Shown here piece by piece: positions 1 to 10,236 of a stretch of 64,000 bases of DNA (position 1 is the first letter of the stretch; each line of letters begins with the position of its first letter). The notes under the pieces are model-generated. The model searched no databases. It saw nothing but the letters and a program-made list of their open reading frames with translations, and had not been told where the DNA came from. Made by a program: the position numbers and the translations under genes. The stretch is from Antilocapra americana (Eukaryota > Chordata > Mammalia > Artiodactyla > Antilocapridae). The stretch is from NCBI GenBank assembly GCA_007570785.1, contig ML664175.1:11013441-11077440 (forward strand), in the 5' to 3' direction.

Positions 1-366
1 AACCCAGCCCTTCTCTTCACCCTGCCCCTCTCTGCCGGCTGGTCTGTTCTCATGCTTTCATTAGTGCCTCACTGCAGATGACATACAAGTCAACTTTTGT
101 AGCCGTGACCCTGGCCTGTGCCCCAGGCTGCATTTCCAACTGCTGACAGGACATCCATGCTCACACCCTGCAGCCCCCAGCCTGTGCGCACCCAGAGCGC
201 CCCTCTCCACCCGCTCCCTCCCTTCAAGATGTGCAGGTGCCTCACTGTGCATTCATTTCAATCAGGGCTCCTGCCAGGCTTTCAGGAGTCCTTGGCTAGG
301 AGCTTGGAGTCAGTTATCAAAAGCCTACTGGATGCCTATCGTGCATCAGGCAGCACGCTCAGGCTT
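1..366. other. no feature recognised
   Basis: I see no gene or repeat family here. The open frame on the + strand that runs through it ends inside the neighbouring L1/BovB sequence and has no recognisable protein content. Confidence 0.5.
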
Positions 367-379
367 GGGGTAGAGAGAT

Positions 380-770
380 GCATGAAAATCACCGAGAGTG
401 GGGGTGGGATTCACTGGGAGACTGAGACTGACATATACACACTACTATGTTTGAGCAGGCTCTGGGAGTTGGTGTTGGACAGGGAAGCCTGGCGTGTTGC
501 AGTCCATGGGGTTGCAAAGAGCTGGACACGACTGAGTGAACTGAACTGATAGATAAAATAGACAATGAATGAGAACCTCCTGTGCAGCCCAGGGAACTCG
601 ACTCAGAGCTTTGCGGTGACCTAAACGGGAAGGGAATCCAAAAAAGGGGGGAGGTATGTATACATATGGCTGATTCACTCTGCTGTACAGCAGAAACACA
701 GCATTGTAAAGCAACTATACTCCAATAAAAATTTTAAGATATTAAAAAAATAAAGAAAGTCACCAACAGA
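380..770 (+). mobile_element. L1 3' end (ruminant/artiodactyl LINE-1)
   Basis: The order of motifs is that of an L1 3' UTR in sense orientation: the 'gacatatacacactactatgt' type block, then 'gcccagggaactcgactca', 'gctgattcactctgctgtac', 'caactatactccaataaaaatt' and an A-rich tail. It is interrupted at about 452-549 by a BovB tail. It is a 5'-truncated dead copy without ORF2 coding sequence. Confidence 0.85.
452..549 (+). mobile_element. BovB (RTE) 3' tail inserted in L1
   Basis: This is the last ~100 bp of BovB: 'ctgggagttggtg', 'ggacagggaagcctggcg', 'gggttgcaaagag', and the terminal 'actgagtgaactgaactga'. It sits between two parts of the L1 3' UTR that would otherwise be continuous, so it is a later, severely 5'-truncated insertion. 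It could also be a Bov-tA monomer body, since the SINE shares this sequence. Confidence 0.8.
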
Positions 771-821
771 ATTAAGGCACTGGGTCTCAGTAAGGGAGAA
801 ACGCATCAACAGTTTAGGGCA

Positions 822-948
822 ATCCCTAGTAGAGATGGGATCCGTAGTAGAGACGGGATCCTTAGTAGAGAGGGGATCCCTAGTACAGAGGGGGATCCCT
901 AGTAGAGACACGATCTGTAGTAGAGAGGGGATCCCTAGTAGAGACAGG
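822..948. repeat. 18-bp minisatellite, seven units
   Basis: Seven head-to-tail units of consensus 'atccctagtagagagggg' start at 822, 840, 858, 876, 895, 913 and 931. All are 18 bp except the fourth (19 bp, one extra G). The units differ at one to four positions. Because the period is six codons, the antisense frame gives a repeating hexapeptide, which is a by-product and not a protein domain. Confidence 0.93.
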
Positions 949-1231
949 TGTGCGGGATGCATGGCCACTATCACCTGATGTTGCCTGATGAAGAGGACCT
1001 CAGTTTCAGCTGCCAGTGACTCTTCTCCCCATCCCTATCATCATCCTCTTGCTTCAATCCCACAACATTTACACCTAGATCACTGTAATTTGCCTCCTGG
1101 ATTGTTAATTTCTCTCCATCACCAGCTAATTGCTCCAAACTACAACTGTTACCAGTTTATTCCAATTCTCAAAAGAAAAAAAGTGTGTGTGTGTGTGGTG
1201 CTCCATCCTTTCTCTGTAGCCTCATTTCTGC
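949..1231. other. no gene; short (GT)n tract
   Basis: Unique-looking sequence. The only structure is a perfect GT tract at 1183-1197 following an A-run. Confidence 0.5.
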
Positions 1232-1697
1232 ACAGTGGTTAGTACATGGGCTCTGGGATTGGGCTCACCAGGCTGGAATTTCAGCTCTGTTTTTTTTTTT
1301 TTTTTTTTTTTTTTTAGGTAACTTTGCAGTTGAAATCAATGCCAGGGAAGGAAGCAGAGATTTAGGGCATGGTGGTAACAGCAATAGTGTTGAGAGCTAA
1401 GTTTTTTTTTCTTTTGACTGCACCGTGCAGCATCTCAGTTCCTGGACCAGGGATTGAATCCATAACCCCTGTGTTGGGAGTACGGAGTCTTTACCACTGA
1501 GCCACCAGGGAAGTCCTTCAGCTCTGCTACTTAATTGCTGTAGACCTCTGGAAAACTGCTTAATCTTCCCAGGTCTTAGTTTCCTCATCTGTAAAATAGG
1601 GAGAATAATAATACCTACCTTATAGAGTTATAAGGAGAGAATGAGATAATGTAGGCAAAATTACAGTAAGTACTGAGTAGTAGCTGCTGTTGTTATT
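1232..1697 (+). mobile_element. MIR SINE, split by a younger SINE
   Basis: Ancient mammalian MIR in sense orientation. The left part is 1232-1289 ('cagtggttagtacatgggctctgg', read in pieces) and the right part 1527-1697 ('tagtttcctcatctgtaaaa', 'gagataatgtaggc'). The two halves join exactly when the inserted SINE at 1290-1526 is removed. Confidence 0.88.
1290..1516 (-). mobile_element. tRNA-Glu SINE (CHR type) with extra 3' sequence
   Basis: The SINE body is antisense at about 1411-1516; its reverse complement starts 'ggacttccctggtggctcag' and has the B-box-like 'gattcaatccctgg'. Its A-tail is the T-run at about 1401-1410. Beyond that lie ~83 bp of unrelated sequence (1317-1400) and a second pure T-run of 26 bases (1290-1315). 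The whole 227-bp unit is bounded by a perfect 10-bp target-site duplication, 'ttcagctctg', at 1280-1289 and 1517-1526. The outer tail being inside the TSD suggests that the 83 bp travelled with the SINE. Confidence 0.87.
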
Positions 1698-2225
1698 CCT
1701 TTTTACTGCTTCCAAGTCATAAAGACCCTTTGCTCTGCCAGGCCTCCCCCTTGGCCTTGAGGATTTGGTCTCTGTTTCCCATGATGAACCCCTACCTGAG
1801 ACACCAGGCTTCTCTGGCTATGCTGCTCTTGCCCATCTATCAGACCCAGTTCAGTTCCCGGAACCTGCTAGTAATGTCCTCAGCTCCCTCAGCTCCCAGT
1901 AACCTCCCTTTCTCTGTCATCTGGGCTTGGATCACAGACATAAGAGGCCCTAAAATGTAGTTCCTGGTAGACTCCCCCTAAATATACTACCCTTCCTTCA
2001 AGCAAGCAGGCAGCATTTAACATGAAAACATGTCACCTCCTATGTGGATTACAGGAACAACTTCTTAGTTGTCATTGGTACCCTCTCTGATCAGCGGCTT
2101 GCATGAGGTCAAATACCAGCTATTTTAGGTGGGCCATGTATCTACAACTCAACTCTCAAATCCTTAGCTCTGCTGTTGTCTCAAGAAAGCAGCCAGAGCT
2201 AATAGGTGGTTGTGTTCAGATAAAA
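1698..2225. other. no feature recognised
   Basis: No family could be assigned. The pyrimidine-rich stretch around 1730-1930 has a faint L2-like look but is too diverged to call. Confidence 0.4.
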
Positions 2226-2697
2226 AAGGCCCATCTAGTCAAAGCTATGGTTTTTCCAGTAGTCATGTATGGGTGTGAGAGTTGGACCATAAAGAAGGCT
2301 GAGTGCCAAAGAACTGATGCTCTTGAACTGTGGTGTTGGAAAAGACTCTTGAGAGTCCCTTGGATTGAAAGGAAATCAAACCAGTCAATTGTAAAGGAAA
2401 TCAGCCCTGAATATTCATTGGAAGGACTGATGCTGAAGATGAATCTTCAATACTCTGGCTGCCTGATGAAAAGGACTGACACGTTGGGAAAAGACCCTGA
2501 TGCTGGGAAAGACCCTGATACTCCCGAAGGCAGGAGGAGAAGGGCACGACAGAGGGTGAGATGTTGATTGGCATCATCAACTCAATGGACATGAGTTTGA
2601 GTAAACTCAGGGAAATAGTGAAGGAAAGGGAAGCCTGGCGTGCTGCTATCCACGGGATCACAAAGAGTCAGACACGACTGAGCGACTCAACAACAAC
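2226..2697 (+). mobile_element. BovB (RTE) LINE, 3' fragment
   Basis: Sense BovB from the end of the ORF to the 3' terminus. Visible blocks are 'agtcaaagctatggtttttc', 'gggtgtgagagttggacc' (encoding the conserved VMYGCESWT stretch), 'gagagtcccttgga', 'ggaaatcagccctgaatatt' and the terminal 'gacacgactgagcgactc' with a CAA-rich tail. It is 5'-truncated, and its coding part is short and terminates early, so it is inactive. Confidence 0.95.
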
Positions 2698-5325
2698 AAG
2701 TAAGAGCAGGAGGTGGGCCTGATTTGGCCCTGGGCTGTAGTTTGCTGACCTTGCTCCAGCTGAGAGCCAGTCTTGCTGGACAAACCCCACTGCTTAGCAG
2801 CACGTACTCCCCCGCTCCAGATTTTCCTCCCAGGAACAGGTTATTTCCTTCTTGTTTGGCCTCAAGTCAGTCTCAGCGAATGTTGAGGTGGCCTGGAGTG
2901 CTGACGGCAGCACTGCTCCTCCTCTGACAGCTCTGTTCCTGAGATCAGCCAGAGGGAGGGAGCTCGAGGCCCTGGAGCAGAAGACATTTCTGCAAAAGGA
3001 ACCCAGAGGCTCTTCCCACCCCCTTCTTCCTCCCTAACCTGCACTCCATTCACGCTGCCCTCAGCCCTAGTCCCAGGGGTCGATAAGTACACAATTTATA
3101 ACCACCTCGGACAGACTTTTATTATTATGAAAGGAAATTAAAAGTCTCTTAAGTGTAGATAATATGGAGTCCACTATACAAATTGACAATAGCCAGGAAA
3201 TTGGAAACCTGGGGCTCCAAGCTCCAGTCCAAGATGAAGTGCCTTTGGCTGGCAGAGATCTCCCTGGGCTGGGCTGGATTCAGGGCATGGTGGTGTCAGT
3301 GGTCCCAGAGTTTCTCTGGGGGCTGAGCTGCTTTGCCCAGTATTGCTTTGGCATTTGTAAGGATCCCTCTGCCCAGATCCCTTCACCCCTTTGCCCTTCT
3401 AGAGAGTTAATGGGGAAGGCGCTCAACTCCCCAAAGAAAATCCCAGCCACTAAGCCCTGGTTACATATGTGCATGCTTGCGTGCATGCTAGCCTCTCTTA
3501 ATGGAATCTTTCTTTACGGGAGACAGGAACACCTCTCCAGGGACTGACCTGCTTACATTCCCCACCACCCCTTGGGTTGTCACCAGGGGATTAATTATAA
3601 TTTAAATCAATGGGTACTTGAGAGAAGGTGAACTGTTTGCCCTCCTCTAGCACTTGACATTTCGAACACGGGACAAGAAAAGGTGACTTTATTTATTTAT
3701 TGAGCTATTATGGCTTAATGCTAAAAGAGCTTCCTGACAAGAACTGTAAAAAAAACCCAAAAAATCCTCCTTTTGGGGATTAAATTTTTAAGCACAAATT
3801 GCTTGTTACTGGTCACTTTGAGAAAAACACTCAGTGAAAGCTATATTCACTCAATAGTGAATATGTTTTTCTATATCTCACTGGGTATGCTGTAAGTAAA
3901 TGCTTTCTCCAGTATTTCCTACATCTGGTCTTAATATTTGCAAGTCTTTGTTTCATGTACTTTTGATAGACAATATTTTTGTGTGTGTGTGTAGAGCATT
4001 TTGTTATTAGACTCTATGAAATGTTAATGTTAATCTGAGCTGCCCTGATCTTTATGGAACACAGGCCAGTCTGAAACTTTCCTTGGGTGCATCTTTGGAG
4101 GAGTATTTTGGGGATTATGTAATATATTTTGACATCCTTTCAAGGGCATCTGAATTGGTTTGGTAGAAACACTGTGTGTGCTTTAACCAAGAGGCTCCCC
4201 GAGCAGGGTTGCTGCTCACTTCAATCTCCATGACCAGCATAATTTGGTGCTGTTATATAGGAACACTGGCTGGTTAAGGTCAGAGGTTAGGATTTGCCTC
4301 TTCCGCTTGGTATTCCTGGAACCAAAGCGCCTGAAGAACTTTACAAACAGAGTGTTGAATTGTATTTTGAAGGAGTCTTCAACACTTTCTGGATCATAAT
4401 GGACTTAAAAGTTGAGGTCTGCTTCCTCAGAGTCTATTTTCCAGTAGGCCGGCTCGTGTTGAAGTGGGAAGAGAAGCTGCTCCCCAGACTTGCAAATGGT
4501 TAAAAATAACCTGGCCATATGCAGAATGATGCCTTTCCTTAGCAGCTTTAAGGAAGAAAATGTGCTTATGACAATAAAATTTAGGTTGAGAAAAATGTAG
4601 GGTGTTGGTGCCGTTTTCTTGAAAGAATCTGGGCTGTGGAGATGTGGTGGAGTTGAGGCAAGGTGACCTGGAAGGCATCAGCATACCAGACCTAGACTTT
4701 CTGGGACCTAGCTAAGATCACAGAAACTTAGCAGTAAGAGTAGTGCGTGTGAATCACTGGAGGATAGAACAGAGACACAGCTTCTCTGAATGGAAATGTT
4801 GATTTCTGTTTATATGTATTTCATATATTTTTCTTCTAAATTTATAAAGTGTCAGTAAACTTTCTAACATGGACTCCATAGGCTAGTAGAGAGGAACTAA
4901 AGCCTGGATATTCAAAACCTTAGGGATATAGTGATGTGTGAATGTCTGCAGAGTGTCCCCCATCCCTGCCTGCCAAGTGCCTATTCTCAATCCTCTTTCT
5001 ATAGTACCTGCTTCACCCCAAGAGAATGTCACAGGCTTTTAGAACATTAAAAAGTCTCTTACAAGTCTATTTTGAACTAAACTTCATTACTGAGTGGTTG
5101 ATTCACAGGTGTTCTCAAGTTCACTGAAGAAGAAAATTAAATGGAAATGTACACTGTACAATAGAAATGTATTGTCCAGTCTAATAAATTAAGATAGAAG
5201 TAGAAACCTTGGATGAAAAAAATTCCAGAGGATTCCAGCCAAAGCTTAGTGGTGCTTCAAAAGAGAAAAAGATCTTTTAATCCCCAGGATGAACAGTCAC
5301 TTTGGCAACCAAGTTATAGAGACTT
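2698..5325. other. no gene or recognised repeat (2.6 kb)
   Basis: No lineage-specific repeat and no convincing exon is visible. Minor structures are a short ATTT-type tract near 3692-3702 and a GT tract near 3978-3994. The open frames here (for example the one around 3164-3547) lack splice context, domains or codon bias that would support coding. Confidence 0.45.
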
Positions 5326-5341
5326 AAAAAAAAGTTGACCT
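5326..5341. repeat. target-site duplication, left copy
   Basis: 'aaaaaagttgacct' ends at 5341 and recurs exactly at 6458-6471, bracketing the young L1. A degenerate third copy, 'aaaaaagttactgg', follows the adjacent SINE near 6740. Confidence 0.9.
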
Positions 5342-6457
5342 ATTAAAATTAAAAGCTTCTGCACAACAAAGGAAAATATAAGCAAGTTGAAAAGGCAGCC
5401 TTCAGATTGGGAGAAAATAATAGCCAATGAAGCAACGGACAAACAATTAATCTCAAAAATATACAAGCAACTCCTGCAGCTCCATTCTACAAAAATAAAC
5501 GACCCAATCAAAAAGTGGGCCAAAGAACTTAACAGACATTTCTCCAAAGAAGACATAAAAATGGCTAACAAACACATGAAAAGATACTCAACATCACTCA
5601 TTATCAGAGAAATGCAAACCAAAACCACAATGAGGTACCACTTTACACCAGTCAGAATGGCTGCCATCCAAATGTCTACAAGCAATAAATGCTGGAGAGG
5701 ATGTGGAGAAAAGGGAACCCTCTTACACTGTTAGTGGGAATGCAAACTAGTACAGCCACTATGGAGAACAGTGTGGAGATTCCTTAAAAAACTGAAAATA
5801 GAACTGCCATATGACCCAGCAATCCCACTGCTGGGCATACACACCGAGAAAACCAGAATTGAAAGAGACACGTGTACCCCAGTGTTCATCGCTGCATTGT
5901 TTACAATAGCCAGGACATGGAAGCAACCTAGATGCCCATCAACTGACGAATGGATAAGAAAGCTGTGGTACATATACACAATGGAATATTACTCAGCATT
6001 AAAAAAAATTCATTTGAATCAGTTCTACTCAGGTGGACGGAACTGGAGCCTATTATCCAGAGCGAAGTAAGCCAGAAGGAAAAACAACAATACAGTATAC
6101 TAACGCATATATATGGAATTTAGAAAGATGGCAGCGAGAACCCTGCATGCGAGACAGCAAAAGGAATGCAGATGTATAGAACAGTCTCCTGGACTCTGTG
6201 GAAGAGGGCAAGGGTGGGATGATATGGGAGAATGGCATTGAAACATGTTAATTATCATATGTGAAATCAATCGCCAGCCCAGGGTTGATGCTCGGGGCTG
6301 GTGCACCGAAATGACCCAGGGGGAGGGAATCGGGAGGGAGGAGGGAAGGGAGTTTTGTAGGGGAGCATGTGTATACCCATGGCAGATTCATGTCAATGTA
6401 TAGCAAAACCAACACAATAAAGTAAAGAAAATAAAAAAAATAAATAAATACCCCCCC
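5342..6457 (+). mobile_element. young ruminant L1, 5'-truncated (ORF2 C-terminus + 3' UTR)
   Basis: LINE-1 sense copy of 1116 bp. It covers the C-terminal part of the ORF2 reverse transcriptase/endonuclease protein and the 3' UTR. Recognisable ORF2 stretches are '[20 protein letters not shown]', 'GEKGTLLHC', '[17 protein letters not shown]' and '[19 protein letters not shown]'. A TAG at 5732-5734 replaces the TGG seen in the sister copies at 47.8 and 51.0 kb, and a frameshift near the run of A at about 6001-6008 disrupts the end. The 3' UTR has a G-rich block (6319-6351) and a simple A-rich/AATA tail. The 14-bp TSD on both sides fixes the ends. Confidence 0.96.
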
Positions 6458-6471
6458 AAAAAAGTTGACCT

Positions 6472-6742
6472 GGATTTCCCTGGTCGTCTGGGGGTTAAGA
6501 ATCTGCCTGCCAATTCAGGGAACATAGGTTCAGTCCCTGGTCTGGAAAGGTCCCACATGGCCACAGGGCAACTAAGTCCATGAGCTGCAACTACTAAAGC
6601 CCACACACCCTAGCTCTGCAACAAGAGAAGCCACAGCAGTGAGAAGTCAGCACACCACATCTAGAGAGTATCCACACCTCTCAATGCAACTAGAGAAAGG
6701 CCACACAACAACAAAGACTCACTGCTGCAAAGAAAAAAAAAA
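6472..6742 (+). mobile_element. tRNA-Glu SINE (CHR type)
   Basis: It starts 'ggatttccctggtcgtctgg', has a B-box-like 'ggttcagtccctgg', and then the long body with 'gcaactaagtccatgagctg', 'gcaacaagagaagccacagc' and a terminal A-run. It abuts the right TSD of the L1 at 5342-6457, showing that the L1 landed at the 5' target site of this older SINE. Confidence 0.92.
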
Positions 6743-6789
6743 GTTACTGGGTCCCCTCCGAATCACGGTGGGCTGTCCAATTTGCTTAA

Positions 6790-7075
6790 ACTCTGCTTAC
6801 TGATGGAAGGATCTCTAAGATATATTGTTTAGAGAAAAGAGCGAGGTGGAAAAGAGTGTTCAGAGCATGCTATATATGGTTTAAAAATTAAGAACACCTG
6901 TATCTGTGTAAGTATAGAATGAATCTTGAGGGGTATACAAAAGCTTGGCAAGACTGCATTCAGGAAGGAAAGCTGGATGGCTAGGCCCAAAGCAGGACTT
7001 CTTTTCACTGTAGAACCTTATGTATCTTTTGAAATATAGACAATGTACATGCATTACCTGTTATCCCAAAATAGT
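6790..7075 (+). mobile_element. old L1-type 3' end (family uncertain)
   Basis: Diverged match to a widespread mammalian L1 3' end: 'ggatctctaagatatattgt', 'gcgaggtggaaaagagtg', 'cttcttttcactgtagaacc', 'ttttgaaatatagacaatgt' and 'acatgcattacct'. No coding content remains. Confidence 0.55.
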
Positions 7076-7821
7076 TAATGCCAAAAAATAATTCCTTACT
7101 GAGCCCTCTATCTACTCTCTATAGTCTTTTGAAACCCAACTTTCCAAAAGAAAACTTACCAACCTAATTTGCAGAAACAGTATTTTTACCTCAGCCACTC
7201 TCTATCCCACTGGCAACTAATCAACACAAATTCTCAATATCATGATTTTTAATAAACAATCATCCCTTGACACCCGCCTCTTATTTAAGAACAGAAAACT
7301 GAACAGGGTGTGAGATATCAAAAATGGCTTTGCCTTTAGACTGATGGCTTTTAATATTGCCAAACAGATGCTGCTAAGTGTGGAAAGATGTACTTGATTG
7401 TTCGGGATCTACCTGCAGAGACATAAGCTTATTTTCAAAGAGTATACTCAGAAGTTGGGTAAGAGATATGGTTAATGAATAAAAGCAACTTTCTAAAAAT
7501 GTCACATGGGAAAAGGAAATAAGAGTAAAGGGGAAAAGGGCCCCCACAGTCTCTTATTACTCCAAATATAATTGCCATCTGACTCAGATCTTCTCAAAGG
7601 TTATTGTTTGTAGGTCATTTTTTAGTGGCATACCTTTGTCATTAACAAAATAATAATTTGGAAGGACAGCCTAAAATGATTTTGCTACAGAGTTTAAGTT
7701 GCTTGGTTATTATCTTACTTTATTCCATAGACGCATAAAGATCTCCTGGGAATGAAGTGGAACAAACATATTTCCTAGGGTTGGGAGTTCAAGGGTATGG
7801 TTTGGATCCACAGCGTCATTC
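7076..7821. other. no feature recognised
   Basis: AT-rich unique-looking sequence with no supportable gene, repeat or regulatory site. Confidence 0.5.
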
Positions 7822-7829
7822 TCTTAAGG

Positions 7830-8017
7830 CAGGGGTTCTCAACCTTTTTGGCACCAGGGACTGGTTTCCTGGAAGGTAGTTCTTCTACAGATGGGAGTGC
7901 GGAAATGGTTTCAGGATGATTCAAGCACATTACATTTATTGTGCACTTTATTTCTATTATTACATCAGCTTCACCTCAGATCATCAGTTATTCGATCCTG
8001 GAGGTTGGGGACCCCTG
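7830..8017 (+). mobile_element. hAT-type nonautonomous DNA transposon (MER1/Charlie group)
   Basis: 188 bp with terminal inverted repeats: left 'caggggttctcaacct' (7830-7845) and right 'aggttggggacccctg' (8002-8017), matching at 14 of 16 positions. It is flanked by a perfect 8-bp duplication, 'tcttaagg', at 7822-7829 and 8018-8025, the hallmark size for hAT transposition. The interior ('ttggcaccagggactggttt', 'ggtttcaggatgattcaagc') resembles a common mammalian Charlie-related MITE. It encodes nothing. The exact subfamily name is not certain. Confidence 0.9.
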
Positions 8018-8044
8018 TCTTAAGGGACAGGAAGTATGGACCAA

Positions 8045-8255
8045 CAAGGGCACTGGGACAGAGCCAGGGTCCATTTCTGTTTTGCTGCTTGCTAGCTGTG
8101 TAGTTTTAGACAAGCCACACACTGTTTTTGAATTTTAGTTTTCACATCTGAAACAATGGGGTCAAGAATACTAACCTGAAAGGACTATTGTGAGGACTGT
8201 GAAAACTGGTATCAGCACCTGTGTGCATGTATGTGTTCAGTGCTTAGAATGGCTG
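8045..8255 (+). mobile_element. MIR SINE
   Basis: Diverged sense MIR: 'gctgcttgctagctgtg', 'agacaagccac', 'ttttcacatctgaaacaatg', 'gtgaggactgtgaaaactgg' and 'tcagtgctta'. Its 3' end lies directly upstream of the polypyrimidine tract of the candidate exon at 8274. Confidence 0.8.
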
Positions 8256-8273
8256 GTTCCTTTTCTTCTGCAG

Positions 8274-8343
8274 AGACCCCTGAGACGGGAACCAAGATCC
8301 CCCGAGAGGCTGCGGCCCTGTTCTCTTTTTACAAGCTGCCTGG
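8274..8343 (+). CDS. candidate internal coding exon of an unidentified gene
   Basis: A 70-bp segment sits between a strong acceptor ('ggttccttttcttctgcag', ending 8273) and a consensus donor ('gtaagtg' from 8344). A possible branch-point 'cttag' lies ~27 nt upstream of the acceptor. Only one frame looks protein-like: starting at 8276 it gives 22 codons without stop, including 'KIPREAAALFSFYKLP'. The exon would begin after phase 1 and end in phase 2. It has three CpGs in 70 bp, while the flanks are CpG-poor. One other frame is open ('RPLRREPRSPERLRP') and the third has an immediate stop. I do not recognise the protein. It could still be a chance splice-like match or an exon of a non-coding transcript. 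No partner exon was found in the window, which is compatible with long introns. Confidence 0.55.
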
Positions 8344-9454
8344 GTAAGTGTTCCAGGATTCTGACCTTCCATGGCATTTGATGAGTGCTTGCTCAAAGGC
8401 CCCTGATGTGCTGCAGATGGCATTACCTGTTAGAGACAGAGCTTTCTCAAGAGGAGCTTGAATTTCCTTTATTTGGAGAAATGCTATTTCACAGTCCCTC
8501 AGTAGATGTCAGCAGTACAGCAAACATCCTCATGCCACAGCGGAAGCAGGTTAGTTTTCAAAACAACTTTCCTAATTAAAAAAAACAAAAAACAAAAAAC
8601 CCATGCCCCTTTTTGCAATGCCTTTCAGAAGTCCCAGAAACAGAGAGGGGAGATCTCTTGGCCTCAAAGTAGATCCCTGAAAGATTTACCAAGGGTACAT
8701 TTGCATTTTAAAGACAACCTTTCATTCTTGCTAAAGAAAACATCATCCCAGAGATGGGTAGGGATTATAGCAACCTTTGTAGAATTTTCTGCAAGTTTAT
8801 CCAGCATTTACCCTCCAGGCAAGAGTGAAATAATAGAAGATGTCCAATATTTTGCTTCTTCCTGTGAAGTAAATCTAAACCGTGGGAATGTTTTCCCCTA
8901 ATTTAATTTACTGCTGTCTCCTCGAATTTATCTTTCATTGTATTCAATTAACCCTCTGATTGCAACCACAGACAACGACAATGAGGTCAACGAATAAGAG
9001 TTTTCAGGAAAAAAGGGATGACTGGAGTTTGTGGCCAAGTATTATCTGGATGTAGATATTGACCCAGGGTTTTGCTTATGACATTTAATCTATAAACTGA
9101 CTTGCCCTCCCTCTTCCTTCTGCATGCCTGCCTGCCCCATCCCCAGGTGTGACTTGAGCTGTGTCAGTACTGGGAAGAGGTGGGAATGTCTCTATTACTT
9201 ACATGCATGCCCCTTGCTCCTTCACAGTACCTAATTCTGCTGCCAAATGTGACTTCACACTAGGTTGGTTCTTGGAGTATATGTTTCCCTTGTTTCTGTC
9301 CTCACAGCTGTTTCCTGAAGCTTCAATCTGCAGTGGTTTTCCTGCCATTCCCATCAGAGTCTATGTTTTGGTTGGTGGGACTAGACCATGCCGAAGGTTT
9401 GAGAACTCAGCTACTGTCTTTAGACAGTGAGCTCCTTGTCATTAGGAGTATTTG
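8344..9454. other. no gene or recognised repeat
   Basis: If the exon at 8274-8343 is real, this is the start of the downstream intron. Only simple A-rich sequence (about 8577-8600) stands out. Confidence 0.5.
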
Positions 9455-9985
9455 TTAGTGGTTTTCAATTATCCGGCACATTGGGATTATCCGAGAAGGA
9501 AATAATGTTTTCTCGGAAATAATGTCGGTGACCAGTTGTCCCAGTTTTCCAGGGACTGTTCCAGGTCTAACACTGTCCCAAATCTCAGGCTCCAGGGATC
9601 GCTTTTGTTCTGGACAAACTGAGATGCTTAGTCATCTGGCTGATGCTAGGTTCCATTCCCAGAGATTCTGATTTAATGAGCACTGTGTGTGTGTTCAGTT
9701 CCTCAGTCATATCCAACTCTTTGTAACCCCATGGATTGTAGCCCATCAGGCTCCTCTGTTCATGGGATTTTCCAGGCAAGAATACTGGAATGGATTGCCA
9801 TTTTCTTCTCCAGGGGATCTTCTTGACCCAGCTATCAAACCTGAATCTCTAGTGTCTCCTGCATTGGCAGGCAGATTCTTTACCACTAGTGTCACCTGGG
9901 AAGCTCGTTAGCATTAAAATAAAACAAAACACAAACCTTCCCAAGTGATTCTAACATGCAGTCAAGGTTTAGAACCATCGATTTT
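9455..9985 (+). mobile_element. MER5A-like hAT remnant, split by Bov-tA
   Basis: The left part ends with 'ccagagattctgatttaatg' (9659-9678). The right part carries 'cccaagtgattctaacatgc' and 'agtcaaggtttagaacc' (about 9940-9977). Both are typical of MER5A, an old nonautonomous hAT element. A Bov-tA SINE lies between them. The 5' limit is uncertain. Confidence 0.65.
9686..9906 (-). mobile_element. Bov-tA SINE
   Basis: Antisense ruminant Bov-tA. The BovB-derived body reads 'tttgtaaccccatggattgt' and 'caggcaagaatactggaatg'. The tRNA-derived head reads 'gcaggcagattctttaccac' and ends 'cacctgggaagc'. The element lies inside a MER5A remnant. Confidence 0.95.
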
Positions 9986-10236
9986 GAGACCAAATGATCA
10001 CAGTCAGAAGTGCTATAGAAGGGGCTCCTGGGAAGGCTGTAGGAAGAGGTGGCTCTGCAGGTTCTCTGTAATGGTCAGAGCCTTGATCTGGGATGTGGCC
10101 TGGTTTCTAACACAAGTCACTTGACTCTTGTACAGGAAGGCCTCAGGTTGGGATCAGGGTGAGGCAAGTGGGGCATTTGTCTTGTGCACAAGATTTAGGG
10201 GGGTACCCAAGCCCACAATAATCAACATAAGATTTT

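Noticed and set aside
822..948. Minisatellite considered as a CRISPR-like array
   Set aside because: Units are contiguous without spacers, and the context is a mammalian genome.
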